In this document: positions 1-10,256 of the stretch, piece after piece | Numbering within the stretch: the stretch's first letter is position 1 | Layout of the letters: each line of letters starts with the position of its first letter | DNA from: CAYFLR01 sp964343805 | GTDB taxonomy: Bacteria > Bdellovibrionota_B > Oligoflexia > CAYFLR01 | Length of the DNA: 64,000 nucleotides | Reading direction: 5' to 3' | Assembly (NCBI GenBank): GCA_964343805.1 | Contig: CAYFLR010000002.1 | Span: forward strand, 124,001 to 188,000 | The notes under the pieces: generated by a model | Told to the model about the DNA's origin: nothing | Databases searched by the model: none | The model's input: the letters and a program-made list of their open reading frames with translations, nothing else | Program-made: the position numbers and the translations under genes

Positions 1-558
1 CAAGTTGTACAGGGTCTGACCAGGTAATTTCAAACCCTTCCCCCTTTCTAAAATAAGAGGGCCTATAGTATNNNNNNNNNNGTATTTACCTGCTGTAATG
101 GGGATAAAGCGCATGCGAGTGAAAGTGTTTTGAGTCTCTTTCACTGCGACTCTTTTTTCCCGCTCTTTTTTCTTCTCCCGATTCAATTTCCGGCGCGTCC
201 AAGCCAAAAGGTCTTCCAGATTAAGTTTATGCTTAGAGCTGATAATTGTTTCAATCCCTTCGAAATGAATTTGCCTTTCTGGAAAAGCGGATCGATAAGG
301 TTGACTGAGCGGGTTAATCACCTTGCCTTTTTCTAATCCCCTCAAAAAAGGCTCTAAATCTAAAAGAGAGAGAATATTCATCTCCATCAGAGCCTCTAAA
401 TAAGAGGTGAGCTTTAGGGTGGGCGACTCTGCCGGTAAGCGAGGAGTCATAAATTGGTTGCGGCGGAGAGTTTTACATTTTGTTTCTTGGCTCAGTACGG
501 GGGGGATAAACCCCACTGAGACAATCCAAAAAGTAAGTACTATTTTATAAATAGACAA
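1..558 (-). CDS. Exported protein, N-terminal part, possibly formylglycine-generating-enzyme-like (partial)
   Basis: This open frame starts at TTG 558, with an AGGTG ribosome-binding site about 8 bases upstream, and runs unbroken for 159 codons to the ten-N gap at 72-81. The first 25 residues form a signal peptide ending near VLSQE. Residues 30-140 are charged and helical. The segment just before the gap, MRFIPITAGKY, resembles the start of the SUMF1/FGE sulfatase-modifying domain. After the gap one of two open frames reads GFEITWSDPVQL, which could match the following FGE segment, but the correct frame is unknown. The 3' end lies outside the window. The exported nature is well supported; the family is a weak guess. 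Confidence 0.55.
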   Translation of the reverse strand, partial: MSIYKIVLTFWIVSVGFIPPVLSQETKCKTLRRNQFMTPRLPAESPTLKLTSYLEALMEMNILSLLDLEPFLRGLEKGKVINPLSQPYRSAFPERQIHFEGIETIISSKHKLNLEDLLAWTRRKLNREKKKEREKRVAVKETQNTFTRMRFIPITAGKYXXXXTIGPLILERGKGLKLPGQTLYNL

Positions 559-632
559 ATTTGTTCACCTAAAAACTTATGAGGACCTTATTATATGGAT
601 TATAGCATACTTTCTGTTGATGGATATTCATC

Positions 633-1874
633 CTAAATAAATTGGATGGGAACTTGGATAATTTGGTTTGAAATCATTTGGATGGATTCACCGTTATTTA
701 TAACTATACCGAACCGACACTTATTTCTTTCAATAAATTGCTTAAGTGAAAAGAGTTCATTGGATCTGACTCGCTGTCCCCATTTAATCTCGATAGGGAG
801 AATTCCAAAATGAGCATCTAAAACTAAATCTACTTCTGCTCCTCCTTTTGTTTGGAAATAATAAGGAATTACCTCAGTGGTTAAGATTGAATTGAGATTT
901 TTCATAATCTCTTCAGTGACGAAGTTTTCAAAAATTCTACCTACCTTAGGATGTTTAAAAAGTGAATCAAAGTCACTGATTTTTTGCAAAAAGCATAGCA
1001 ATCCACTGTCTCTGAATCCCCCTCTAGGCATTTTTACAATAGATTTGGAGGGATCCTTATGAAATGAAAATAAATTTCTCCAAACAAAGGATCCATGAGC
1101 TATATCAAGGTAATCCCGAGCTGTTGTTTGTGAAATATCAAGGCTTCTGGCTAATTCAGCTTTGTTAATCAGTTGACCTGAAAGGGGTGAGAGCATTTGA
1201 ACAAATCGTCTATATTTTATAATGTCAAGCTTAGGGAATAACTTGCGAATATCTCGGTTGATATAGCTCTTAAAATACTCATTCATCCAGATTTTATGAT
1301 CTTCAGCTTCTTGGAAACTTGATAATTCAGGATAACCTCCATGGATCATGGCGTGTTGAACTTGTCCTTCTTCGATGGGATCTGATAGTGTTAGAATATC
1401 TTCAATTTGGAGGGGCTTTTTCTCATCTTCTAAAAATGAAAATAATTTACTGGGCTTTGCCTTAGACTGCTCTCTACCGGTAAAAGTGCCTAATTCTACC
1501 ACAGCTATGCGGCCAGCAAGAGATTCAGTAATATGTTTTAACAGTTCTATAGAACTTGAACCAGTTACAATAAACCTCCCCTTAAGTGATCTATTTTGAT
1601 CAATGACCCCTCGTAGAATTTTAAAAATTTCGGGTAGTTCTTGAGCTTCATCAATTATAAGTTTATTTGGGTATTGTTTGAAAAAGAACTTTGGATCACT
1701 TTGAATTCTATCTAAGTCATCTGTATCCTCAAGATCTACATAGTTCCAATCATGACCTATGTATTTAGCAAGTGAGCTTTTACCACACTGTCTCACCCCC
1801 ACTATAGCTACAACGGGAAAGAGGGTGAGCAGTTTGGTTATTTTTCTCTCAACAATACGGTTAATATATTCCAT
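633..1874 (-). CDS. AAA ATPase with C-terminal DUF4143 domain
   Basis: The 413-residue protein belongs to the common ATP-binding family whose AAA domain is followed by DUF4143. The Walker A motif GVRQCGKSS is at about residues 26-34 and the Walker B segment KLIIDEAQ near 71-78. A sensor-like FIVTGSSS follows near residue 101. The C-terminal part carries AEVDLVLD and, about 15 residues on, PIEIKWG, a D/ExK arrangement like that of PD-(D/E)XK nuclease folds. Members are widespread, mobile between genomes and mostly of unknown function. The ATG at 1874 gives the full Walker region. It lies 37 bases downstream of the lipoprotein gene on the same strand but need not be functionally linked to it. 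Confidence 0.9.
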   Translation of the reverse strand: MEYINRIVERKITKLLTLFPVVAIVGVRQCGKSSLAKYIGHDWNYVDLEDTDDLDRIQSDPKFFFKQYPNKLIIDEAQELPEIFKILRGVIDQNRSLKGRFIVTGSSSIELLKHITESLAGRIAVVELGTFTGREQSKAKPSKLFSFLEDEKKPLQIEDILTLSDPIEEGQVQHAMIHGGYPELSSFQEAEDHKIWMNEYFKSYINRDIRKLFPKLDIIKYRRFVQMLSPLSGQLINKAELARSLDISQTTARDYLDIAHGSFVWRNLFSFHKDPSKSIVKMPRGGFRDSGLLCFLQKISDFDSLFKHPKVGRIFENFVTEEIMKNLNSILTTEVIPYYFQTKGGAEVDLVLDAHFGILPIEIKWGQRVRSNELFSLKQFIERNKCRFGIVINNGESIQMISNQIIQVPIQFI

Positions 1875-1911
1875 TTCTCCACTTTACCTGGAGAATTTAC
1901 CGGTGTCAATG

Positions 1912-4900
1912 CTATTGAGCATAGAGATCTAACACCCCATTTAAGAGTTCATTCGCCACCGTTTTTTGATAAGCACAGGTGCTTCCATCATAAGAGAACT
2001 TTAAAATGGAGATCTGATCAGTGGTTTTAGCCTCATCAAAATCCACGATATAGACACTGTCTGCTGTGAGGTAAAAATTCTTCATTTCATGGAAAGTATA
2101 ACCGGTACACTCAATCAGAGATTCACCAGTTACAATTCCACTCTCGTAATTATTACCTCGGGCTTTGCTGTCATCTAAAGTGACTCTTAGAAGACCATTT
2201 GCTATGGAAGAGGTGCCAATTTTAGCCGGCATTAAAATAGCATTGGCCTGACTATTGGCAGTTTCCAGACGAACTTTAAAGTTTTTAAAGTCTAAACCTC
2301 CGCTGGTGAGATTATAGTCATGACAATGCTCGGTGGGATTTCCACTCTGATTGGGACTCCAGTTCATGTCCGGCTCATGGGGTGACTCAGGACAAATTCC
2401 ACCATCAAAAATATTGCGATCTTGGGTTTGAACACCCCGTTCTTCATAAACAGTTAAGTCATCTGTCCAGAGATGATCCACCTCACAACTTCCACCCACT
2501 GAATTAGGGTAGACTGTTCCTTCTGTCCAATCGAGCCATTCAGAAACGGTTCCGGTATTTGCCACATTGGTGTCACAGACACCAGTAGTGGTATTGTAGC
2601 CGGTACAGAATTGAACCTTGGTGGAATCCACAATGCCATCTTTAAACCGGACATAATAAGCATTATTGGAATCTGTACAATGCCAAGAGGGCAGTGCCAT
2701 ATCCATAGCTGAAAGGACCTTCGTATAGCGCCTTCTATTGTTCAAAGTGGCTTCCGTGTCTAGGTTGTAAATCATCACCTTTGGCTGTTTGTAATAATCA
2801 ATTACTTGATTCTCACCAGTAGCCTGGAGAGCATAAACCATTTTATTGTAGAGAATAGAATTGGTTCGCAGTTGTCCCCACCAGTCAGGGAAAAATTTAT
2901 GGTAACCGGTTCCGAATTCTCCAGTATAGGAGCTACTTAGATCAGTCACCACCGCATCATCGGCATTAGTGTCTGTAGGGACAGCCACCTGATAAACTTT
3001 CATGGAGTTACCCANNNNNNNNNNGTGTCATACTTTCCGAGTAGTTGAAGTGGTCCTTTTCCACCGGTGTCATCATGGGAAATGACCAGGTACTTTTTCT
3101 GAGTGATCAGATCCACTAAATAGATCTTAAACTGAGTTCCGCCTTCGATTCCACGGGTCTCTGTTACAAACACTTGATGAGCCACTGTATGTTGAGTGAG
3201 ATCGAATTTTTCTGCTGAGTTTCCGCCTGAATTTTCGAAGGTGAGTCCACTCATCATGGTGTACACATTGTCGGTTTCTTTGCTGAGGTCCACCAGTTTA
3301 ATCTTAAACTTTTGATTTCCACAACAACCCGAATTACGTGGAGGTTCAGCAATCATGAGGTAATTGTCAGGAAGTTTCATAGTGGGTGCAGGATCTTCTT
3401 CCAGTTCAAAAAGTTGTTTGTGAACCAGCTCAAAATCTTTGATTTTACCAACCCCTTCCACCTTTTCAAAATCTTCCGCATCCTTTTCGAGGCGGCCGGC
3501 GAAAAATTCACCAGTCAAAAAGTCTTGGGCACTGAAGTGCAGAGTTCCTTCGTTATCAACATAGAAGTTATAAACTTCCACGTCTTGAGTGATTTCGGTG
3601 TACTCTAAGCTTCCAATTTCTCTTTTACGAAAACCGGGAATTCCATCGTCATCGATGGTGTAATAAATGGTGTTTCCCACGATTCCATACTTGGTCACAT
3701 ACTCCTCTTTTTTATCTCCATTGACGGTTTGATAAACGCCAGAGAGTTTGGTTAATTCGGAAAAGTAGATGCCATTGATAGGATTGTATCTCACCACAAT
3801 CATATAGAGAGATTTGACATTGGATTCCGTATCGCGGTTATCTCCCCACTGCTCTAAGATCATAAAGATCCGGCCTTTATCATCAAACTTCACATCTTTG
3901 GGCCAACCAAAATTTCCTTCGTCAATAAGATTCACTTCTGAAATCTCTTGGGTGAAGTCGGCATTATAGACCACGCGCTTCATTACATTCTTACCGTTGT
4001 TGGTATTGTAGGAGAATACCAGGGCATTACCTTGAGTCTTGAAAAACTGAACGTGAGCTCCGGAAGCGACTCTCACCGCTTTAATCCCACCATCTGGTTT
4101 TATGATTCTTAAGAAAGATCCTTCGCCACAATGTCCATTATCTCCGGTTTTCATACCACGGAAAAAGATAGCTCCAGCCTGAGTGGCATAGAATTCATGG
4201 ATTTGTTGATTGTCACCGGAAAGCTTGGTGATTTCTCCTTCGGTATCTAATTTAAAGAGAGACTTAACCTGCTCTCCGCCATGCATTTGGCTTACTTCAT
4301 CAAATTCAATTCCAAGAAAGTACACATTTCCTTGGCCATCAAAGTCAAAAAAGTTAGGATCTAGATTGCTCTCACCACACCAATTCCAGTTAGCAAATTC
4401 AAAGTTCTCTTTCACACATCTGTAGTCTCCGTCTTCTTTATTCACCTCGATAAATCCACAGCGTACCCATTCATTATCGATGATCATCTCAATGGGCCAT
4501 TCCATTGCCACATAGAGTTTACCGGTAACAGGATTAAACTTTGCTTTACGAGCTTGAAAAGCGATCATTTGAGCCATATGGTCTTTATTGTTTTCTTGGT
4601 CTTCGATCTCTTGTCTTTTTCTCTCTCTTTCTCTTCTTTCACACTCTTCCACTCGTCCCTTAATCTCACTTAGAACTCTTTCCGCTTCTTTTCTTTCATG
4701 TTCCTCACCACTGGCCTTCATTTCCTTATATTCTTTTGATTCTTGAAAGGCTTCTAATACCGATTGGCAGGTGGGAAACATGCGTTCCTTTTGTTTCGCC
4801 AAATCTTTTAACATGGCTTCTTGCTCTTCTTGAGGGAGATCTTTGAACTCATCACTCTCTTTGAGTTTGTTGATCCGGTTATCCATCGCCTTAGCATTTT

Positions 4901-5294
4901 GATCTAAGTTGGCTGCTTTCACCGTGACCATTTTTTCTACCGTTTTATCAGTGGTTAACTTAACCAAATTGGCATCCACCATTTCATCCTCTTCACTTCC
5001 TACTAAGAGGAGTTTGGCTCCTGCTGATCCCATATCATTGGTAATGAGAGCTAGTGCTCCGGTGGCATTGAATTCAAGGTCTACCGCGGCAGAACCATGA
5101 TGACCACCTCCTTGATCATGGCCCATCTCATCGGCACCCCGATAAAACTTTTCAAATCGATCTCCATGATGACCACCACCGCCGTCTTCACAGTTTCCAT
5201 CTTCACAATCTTCATCGTCATCACCTTTATCACAGTAAAACAGGGTTCCACTGCAAAGAAGTAACATGAGCAAATAGATAAATGATCTTTTCAT
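1912..5294 (-). CDS. Giant lipoprotein with acidic, His/Gly-rich N-terminal tether (crosses an assembly gap)
   Basis: One gene is split on paper by the N run at 3015-3024: a 5' part of about 757 residues ends GKYD and a 3' part resumes GNSMKVYQ in another frame. A good AGAGGAG site precedes ATG 5294. The signal peptide ends LFYC, followed by a tether rich in Asp, Glu, Gly and His (about residues 22-70). A charged coiled coil covers about residues 130-235. The rest is beta-rich, with repeated short segments such as DGQGNVYF and DDKGRIFM that suggest a beta-propeller. The 3' part contains several Cys pairs. It is paralogous in plan to the broken gene at 37037-39825. The function is unknown; metal binding by the tether is an inference. 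Confidence 0.8.
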
Positions 5295-5341
5295 AATTGT
5301 CTCCTCTAATTAGATAGCATGAATCCATCTTATCTACATTA

Positions 5342-5375
5342 AGGTCGGACCTGATTGCCCGATTCTTTAATCGGG
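5342..5375. promoter_or_regulatory. Two adjacent palindromes upstream of the giant lipoprotein
   Basis: AGGTC-G-GACCT at 5342-5352 is a perfect inverted repeat, and CCCGATT-CTTT-AATCGGG at 5358-5375 forms a 7-bp stem. Both lie in the 195-base gap between divergent genes (start codons at 5294 and 5490). Neither is followed by a T-tract, so they look more like an operator or leader hairpin than a terminator. Confidence 0.35.
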
Positions 5376-5489
5376 ATGGATATCTCATTGTAATAAAATG
5401 TTTATTTATAGTTTAGCTGAAGTCCAAGTTGCGGTCGAGATCATTTTGCTTTATGATTTCAATAACGGGAACGAGCAGGAGGTTGATCC

Positions 5490-6266
5490 ATGAAGGCATT
5501 AAGTTGGAGTGCTTTGAGTCTAATAATTTTTCTGATAGCAAGTCTATCTTGCCAGAGAAAATCACAGAAAGCTAAACCAGAAATTCCCCCACCCTCCACC
5601 CCTGCCGTGATGGATTCAGAGCTTATTAAATGTTTGAATCAACATCTGGGGATAATGAATAGTGAGACAGTAGATCCCTCCGAATACCAAAAAATAACTG
5701 AGCATGTTAACTGTGAAAGAAGAGGAATTAAAGCCCTCTTAGGTATTGGGCATCTCAAAAATGTCACCTCCATTTCCTTTAATCATAATCAGATTCATAG
5801 AATTCCTGATGAAATTTCCGGGATGGTAAAGCTGGAGAAGCTTTTACTCATAGATAATCAAATTAACTATCTCTCATCAGAAATTGGAAAACTATCTTCT
5901 TTGGAAAAACTGTACCTAGGAAACAATCGAATCACCGAGCTTCCTAAGGATTTTGGTAACCTATCTAATTTAAAAGAACTCTATCTTTGGAAAAACAAAC
6001 TGAGTAAACTTCCTGAGTTCATAGGGAAACTGAAGAACTTAGAGGTCTTAGCGCTCAATAAAAATGAGCTTACCTCTTTACCTTCATCCTTAACATCTTT
6101 AAAAAACTTGAGATTTCTATCTCTAGAAAATAATGATGCTATCCAAAATTCAGCCAATTATAAATATCCTCTGGCTCCATCTAAAGAGGGTCGATTCTCT
6201 GATAACCACTCTACATTTCTTGTAAAAAATGGAGAGAAGAGCATTTCTGTCTCTATCCTCAAATAA
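5490..6266 (+). CDS. Leucine-rich-repeat lipoprotein
   Basis: The 258-residue protein begins with a signal peptide and lipobox (IASLSC, Cys at about 21) and a Pro-rich linker (residues 28-42). Residues 80-205 hold about six leucine-rich repeats of 22-23 residues of the bacterial LxxLxLxxNxIxxLPxxIGxL type, for example KLEKLLLIDNQI and NLKELYLWKNKL. Such repeats make curved solenoids for protein binding. A short cap follows the repeats. A GGAGG-like site precedes the ATG. It is probably anchored to the outer membrane or the periplasmic face as a binding protein. The ligand is unknown. Confidence 0.85.
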   Translation: MKALSWSALSLIIFLIASLSCQRKSQKAKPEIPPPSTPAVMDSELIKCLNQHLGIMNSETVDPSEYQKITEHVNCERRGIKALLGIGHLKNVTSISFNHNQIHRIPDEISGMVKLEKLLLIDNQINYLSSEIGKLSSLEKLYLGNNRITELPKDFGNLSNLKELYLWKNKLSKLPEFIGKLKNLEVLALNKNELTSLPSSLTSLKNLRFLSLENNDAIQNSANYKYPLAPSKEGRFSDNHSTFLVKNGEKSISVSILK

Positions 6267-6479
6267 AGGTTGCATTAAGAAAACTATAATGCTACTAAAT
6301 GCACGTTCGCTAGATAACTAAACGAAATAAGTGGAATATTCATTTTATCGTTTACAAACTCAAATTATGTGTGTATAAACGTTTTTATTGTTTCCTAAAA
6401 AGAAATTTAAGGAAACATAAAAAAGCCTCAGACCAGAGAGATACTTATTGATGAGGATTTCTTTGATTCTGAATAATAT

Positions 6480-6571
6480 AACCCCTAAGTGTGCTGTGGA
6501 TTTTGGATTAAATCAACAATAACCATCTCCTTTCGTGTTTTCTTTCGAGGTTTATGGTGCACTTAGGGGTT
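6480..6571 (+). ncRNA. Long-stem structured element with T-tract (terminator or small RNA)
   Basis: AACCCCTAAGTG at 6480-6491 pairs perfectly with 6560-6571, and the stem extends to 15 pairs if two G-U pairs are counted. The 60-70 base loop contains a second nested pairing (ACCAT with ATGGT). Six T follow immediately at 6570-6576. Only the plus direction gives the T-tract. It sits in a 375-base gap between an LRR lipoprotein and a kinase-like gene. The large loop is unusual for a plain intrinsic terminator, so a small RNA ending in its own terminator is possible. Confidence 0.4.
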
Positions 6572-6641
6572 TTTTCGTTTTGACAGCCTCCCTCTCTTAC
6601 CTTTACCATATATTTATAGTATTTATTTCCGAAGGATCAAT

Positions 6642-7727
6642 ATGAAGAGATACCCAATTATATTTATCTGTTTAATGGTGTTATCTCTATGGATCCCTCT
6701 TTTCGCCTCCAACCTCTTTTTTACCTCGACTGACAATGCCATTCATAAGCAACTAAGGGCGGGTTCTATATTGAGCAAAGAAAAGCTTTATAAAGGGACC
6801 TCTGGAGCTTTGAAAGTTGGGCTAGAGAATAATGTCTTTGCAGTGTGGAAACCGGCCGATGCTGACAAGGGGTACAGTATACAAACTGAAGTCTTAACTG
6901 CAAAATTAGACCGTTTTCTCCGACTCGGCTTAGTTCCGGCTACCATATTTCGAACCATTGAAGGTCGGGAAGGAAGTTTTCAACTGTTTATTCCTGGTGC
7001 GGAAGACATAATCGAAACTGAGAGAAGACCCAATGCCTTGGATTATGCCAAACAATCCTTTTTGGATTATTTAATTGATAATGGAGACCGTTATGAAAGC
7101 AATTTCCTCGTTAAGAAAGATGGAAGGATCGTATCCATTGATCATGGGATTGCCTTTTTGGAAAATGGATTTCGTCGGTTTACCTTTGAAGAACGCAGAA
7201 GCCTGATCAATGAATTTATGTTGACTCATGAAGGTCAGCAAGTGGTAGAGAGACTCATTCAGATTTTAACTTCATCCGAGCTTTTTCTATCGGATGTGAG
7301 TAAGTATATTCCCAAGGAAAATGCCTATCAACTTCTCTATCGAATTTATAATATCTTAATCTTATATCCCCCTTTGTTATCAGCACCAGAGGTGAAGGTT
7401 TTAATAACTCATTTTCAAAAAGAGAAAACTCCAATAAACAAATTGGTGCAAGCATGGGTTTTGACTCAGCAGTCTGAGTTGGTCACTAACAGGGAGGCAC
7501 AAGCTTATCTTAAAGAACTGGCTGCAAAGTCTAAAAACCCCTATTCCACCTTTTGCAAAAGGTTGTTATCTAAAAAACCTAGCCATTCTCCTTTATGGCA
7601 AGTATCAAATAAATATTTTTTAGAACTCTCTGCCTCTGAAAACACATCCAAAACATTATCTCAATCATGGTACTTAAGGAAGTCCTCTTCATGCTCTTCA
7701 TTAAAGGGGCGAGGCCGATATTTATAG
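6642..7727 (+). CDS. Exported FAM20/PI4K-like kinase-fold protein
   Basis: The 361-residue protein has a signal peptide (residues 1-23, ending LFAS). Its middle matches the lipid-kinase/FAM20-type atypical kinase plan: AVWKP (ATP-binding Lys, about residue 70), SIQTEVLTAKLD (helix C-like Glu), FQLFIPG (hinge region), DYLIDNGDRYESNFLV (catalytic loop with D-R-x-x-x-N, about 146-161) and SIDHG (metal-binding Asp, about 169). All key positions appear present. The last 150 residues are helical and unassigned. Because it is exported, it would phosphorylate extracytoplasmic substrates, if it is active. It lies 72 bases upstream of the GT4 gene. The fold is well supported; activity and target are inferred. 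Confidence 0.7.
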   Translation: MKRYPIIFICLMVLSLWIPLFASNLFFTSTDNAIHKQLRAGSILSKEKLYKGTSGALKVGLENNVFAVWKPADADKGYSIQTEVLTAKLDRFLRLGLVPATIFRTIEGREGSFQLFIPGAEDIIETERRPNALDYAKQSFLDYLIDNGDRYESNFLVKKDGRIVSIDHGIAFLENGFRRFTFEERRSLINEFMLTHEGQQVVERLIQILTSSELFLSDVSKYIPKENAYQLLYRIYNILILYPPLLSAPEVKVLITHFQKEKTPINKLVQAWVLTQQSELVTNREAQAYLKELAAKSKNPYSTFCKRLLSKKPSHSPLWQVSNKYFLELSASENTSKTLSQSWYLRKSSSCSSLKGRGRYL

Positions 7728-7799
7728 GTAGAAAGATTTATGTGAATACCATATACTTCTCTCCATAGGGCCTTTTCTAGCATAAAATCTTGTAGATCA

Positions 7800-8891
7800 A
7801 TGAAAGTACTGATTATTACCAATTCATATCCCACTCCCAAGAATCCTGGTGGGGGCATCTTTGTTAAAAAGCAAGTTGAATCCTTAAGTTCTTTTGGAGA
7901 GTTGGAATTAAAGGTTTTTTACAACCCGGTATTTAACTGGATGCCGAATCCGGTTGAACAAAAAGGGGTGATCTCTCATCTTATTAAGTATCTTTTTTTT
8001 ATAATTGCTTTTACTCCTTTCCTATTGAGACGATTTGATCTGATCCACGCTCATCAGGCATTTTTTCCGGGGGCTTTGGCTTATCTCCATCACTTAATTT
8101 GGGGGACTCCTTATATAGTGACATCACATGGCGGTGATGTGGATGATATGGCCTCTTTATCAACTGTTGTTTTTAAACTTATCCGTCGGGTTTTTGCGGC
8201 CTCCAAAAAAGTGATCGTTGTGAGTTCCTATTATCGCACCAAGATAATAAATGAGTATCAAATTGATGAAGGCAGTATAGAAGTAATAAGCTGTGGGGTG
8301 GATCTTAACTTTTTTAAGCCCACCTATGAAAAAAAGGAAATGAAAATTAAACTGGGGTTAGATGCAAGTAAATATCATCTGTTATTTGTGAGTAGCTTGA
8401 TCGAATCCAAACGTCCTCTTCTTTTTTTAGAGTCAATTAAGGAGTTGGATCTACCTGATGTAGAGGGAATTATTATTGGTGATGGAGCTTTGTTTTCTTC
8501 CCTCCATGAGTTTACTAAAACAAATAATATGAGGGTTACTTTTAAAGGCTGGATGGAACCTGCAGAACTTAAAATATGGTATCAGGCAGCAGATATTTTT
8601 GTTTTTCCCAGCGTAAAAGAGGCTTTTGGTTTAGTAGGTGTGGAAGCCTTAGCATCTGGAACTCCAATCGTCTCAACGGGGATCGGTGGTATTGATGATT
8701 ATCTTCAAAATCAAATGAATGGAACACAGTTTGAAGTGGATGATCTTTCAGATTTACGAGATCAACTTCGTGAACTCTTAACTAATCGCGAGCTATACAA
8801 ACGGCTTGCTTCTAATGCCATGTCCTCTGTTCAACTTTTTGATATTAAAAATATTGCCCAACGAATCCGGGAGCTTTACCTATGCCCATGA
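7800..8891 (+). CDS. Glycosyltransferase family 4
   Basis: The 363-residue protein has the two-Rossmann GT-B plan of GT4. The N-terminal domain begins VLIITNSYPTPKNPGGG and includes the acceptor-side motif IHAHQAFFPG. The C-terminal donor-binding domain contains the EX7E motif in EAFGLVGVEALASGTPIV (about residues 279-296), the signature of retaining nucleotide-sugar transferases. There is no signal peptide, so it acts at the cytoplasmic face of the inner membrane, adding a sugar to a lipid-linked glycan. The flippase gene starts 24 bases downstream, which fits a surface-polysaccharide operon. The sugar and acceptor cannot be read from the sequence. Confidence 0.92.
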   Translation: MKVLIITNSYPTPKNPGGGIFVKKQVESLSSFGELELKVFYNPVFNWMPNPVEQKGVISHLIKYLFFIIAFTPFLLRRFDLIHAHQAFFPGALAYLHHLIWGTPYIVTSHGGDVDDMASLSTVVFKLIRRVFAASKKVIVVSSYYRTKIINEYQIDEGSIEVISCGVDLNFFKPTYEKKEMKIKLGLDASKYHLLFVSSLIESKRPLLFLESIKELDLPDVEGIIIGDGALFSSLHEFTKTNNMRVTFKGWMEPAELKIWYQAADIFVFPSVKEAFGLVGVEALASGTPIVSTGIGGIDDYLQNQMNGTQFEVDDLSDLRDQLRELLTNRELYKRLASNAMSSVQLFDIKNIAQRIRELYLCP

Positions 8892-8915
8892 AACTTATTT
8901 TGAAAAGGCCGAAAT

Positions 8916-10247
8916 ATGGGTAACTTTTTAAAGAACTCGTTACTTACAATCAACCGACAGTTCATCAGTGGAGTCTTATTTTTTCTCTCATCAGTCATTA
9001 TTGCCAGGGGGTTGGGAGCCGAAGGGCAAGGGATCTATTCACTGGTGATTTTACTCCCCATGATGTTGTTTCAATTTTTTAATCTAGGGATTCATGTTTC
9101 CACCGTATACTACACAAATAAAATGGATCTTGCCCTGTCTGCCGTTTTTCGTTCTAACTTGGTTTGGAGTTTAATATTAACCTTGGTATCGGCTGCTCTT
9201 GGCATAGGTTCTATTTTATTTTTTAAAGAATATTTCTTTAAGGATGTTCCCAATTCTCTTCTTTATTTTAGCCTTCTCATTGTTCCTTTTATGTTTTTCA
9301 CTAAGTTCTTTCAGGCCATTTTTCAAGCCCATGAAGATTTCAAGGAATACAATTGGATTAGTCTCATACAACAGATCTTTGCCTTTGTGCTTTTTTGTTT
9401 TGCCGTAGTGGTATTTAAATTAGGTGTGCTTGGTTCTTTGACTGCCTTTGGTCTGTCCTATTTCTTATCCTCTGCTCTCACCATTAAGATGTTGAAAAAT
9501 AAATACCAATTGTCCATCTTTCAAGGGAAAACTAATTTTACCTATTTAAAAAATACCCTCACTTTTGGTTTTAAAAGTCACTTATGTAATTTACTTTCTT
9601 TTTTAAATCACCGTTTAGATATTTTAATCATTTCCCATTTTATCAACGCCAAAGCCGTAGGGATCTATTTTGTTGCTGTCACATTAATTGAAGGTCTGCA
9701 ACTGGTTTCCTCTTCTGTTTCTTTTGTGCTTTATGCCCGAATATGTAGTTTAGATTCTGAGGAAGCACGTAATAATATAACCTCCTTGGCTTGTCGTAAC
9801 ATATTCTTAGTCTCTGTTATATTAGGTCTCTTGTTATTCTTTCTATCGGATATTGTGATTATGCTTTTTTACGGCAAGGAATATGTTGAAAGTATAAAAG
9901 CCTTTAAGATCTTATTGCCGAGCGGGGTTGTGAGTTCGGTAGCGGCAGTGATGTCAAATGATATCGCTGGAAGAGGCAAACCCGAGTACAACCTGTATGT
10001 GTCTTTATTCATTGTAGTGATAAACGTTTTTTTAAATTTGATATTTATACCCAAATGGGGAATTTCAGGAGCCGCCTTTGCTACCAGCCTCTCATTCATC
10101 GTCAACTTTTTTATCAAGGTTTGGATATTCAAAAGCATGACAAATTTAAAAGTAACAGATCTATTACTTTTTAATAGAAACGATTTTGAGCGATATCAAA
10201 AGCTGTACTTGGCTTTAAAAGAAAAGTTTTTAAAATCCCAAGACTAA
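8916..10247 (+). CDS. Wzx-type polysaccharide flippase (MOP superfamily)
   Basis: The 443-residue integral membrane protein has about 12 hydrophobic helices and begins with the usual Wzx pattern of a short amphipathic start followed by GVLFFLSSVIIARGLGAEGQ. Proteins of this multidrug/oligosaccharidyl-lipid/polysaccharide exporter family move lipid-linked repeat units across the inner membrane. An AAGG site lies 7 bases before ATG 8916. It follows the GT4 gene directly, and its stop codon is 9 bases from that of the convergent asparagine synthase gene. Confidence 0.9.
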   Translation: MGNFLKNSLLTINRQFISGVLFFLSSVIIARGLGAEGQGIYSLVILLPMMLFQFFNLGIHVSTVYYTNKMDLALSAVFRSNLVWSLILTLVSAALGIGSILFFKEYFFKDVPNSLLYFSLLIVPFMFFTKFFQAIFQAHEDFKEYNWISLIQQIFAFVLFCFAVVVFKLGVLGSLTAFGLSYFLSSALTIKMLKNKYQLSIFQGKTNFTYLKNTLTFGFKSHLCNLLSFLNHRLDILIISHFINAKAVGIYFVAVTLIEGLQLVSSSVSFVLYARICSLDSEEARNNITSLACRNIFLVSVILGLLLFFLSDIVIMLFYGKEYVESIKAFKILLPSGVVSSVAAVMSNDIAGRGKPEYNLYVSLFIVVINVFLNLIFIPKWGISGAAFATSLSFIVNFFIKVWIFKSMTNLKVTDLLLFNRNDFERYQKLYLALKEKFLKSQD

Positions 10248-10256
10248 ATACTGCTA

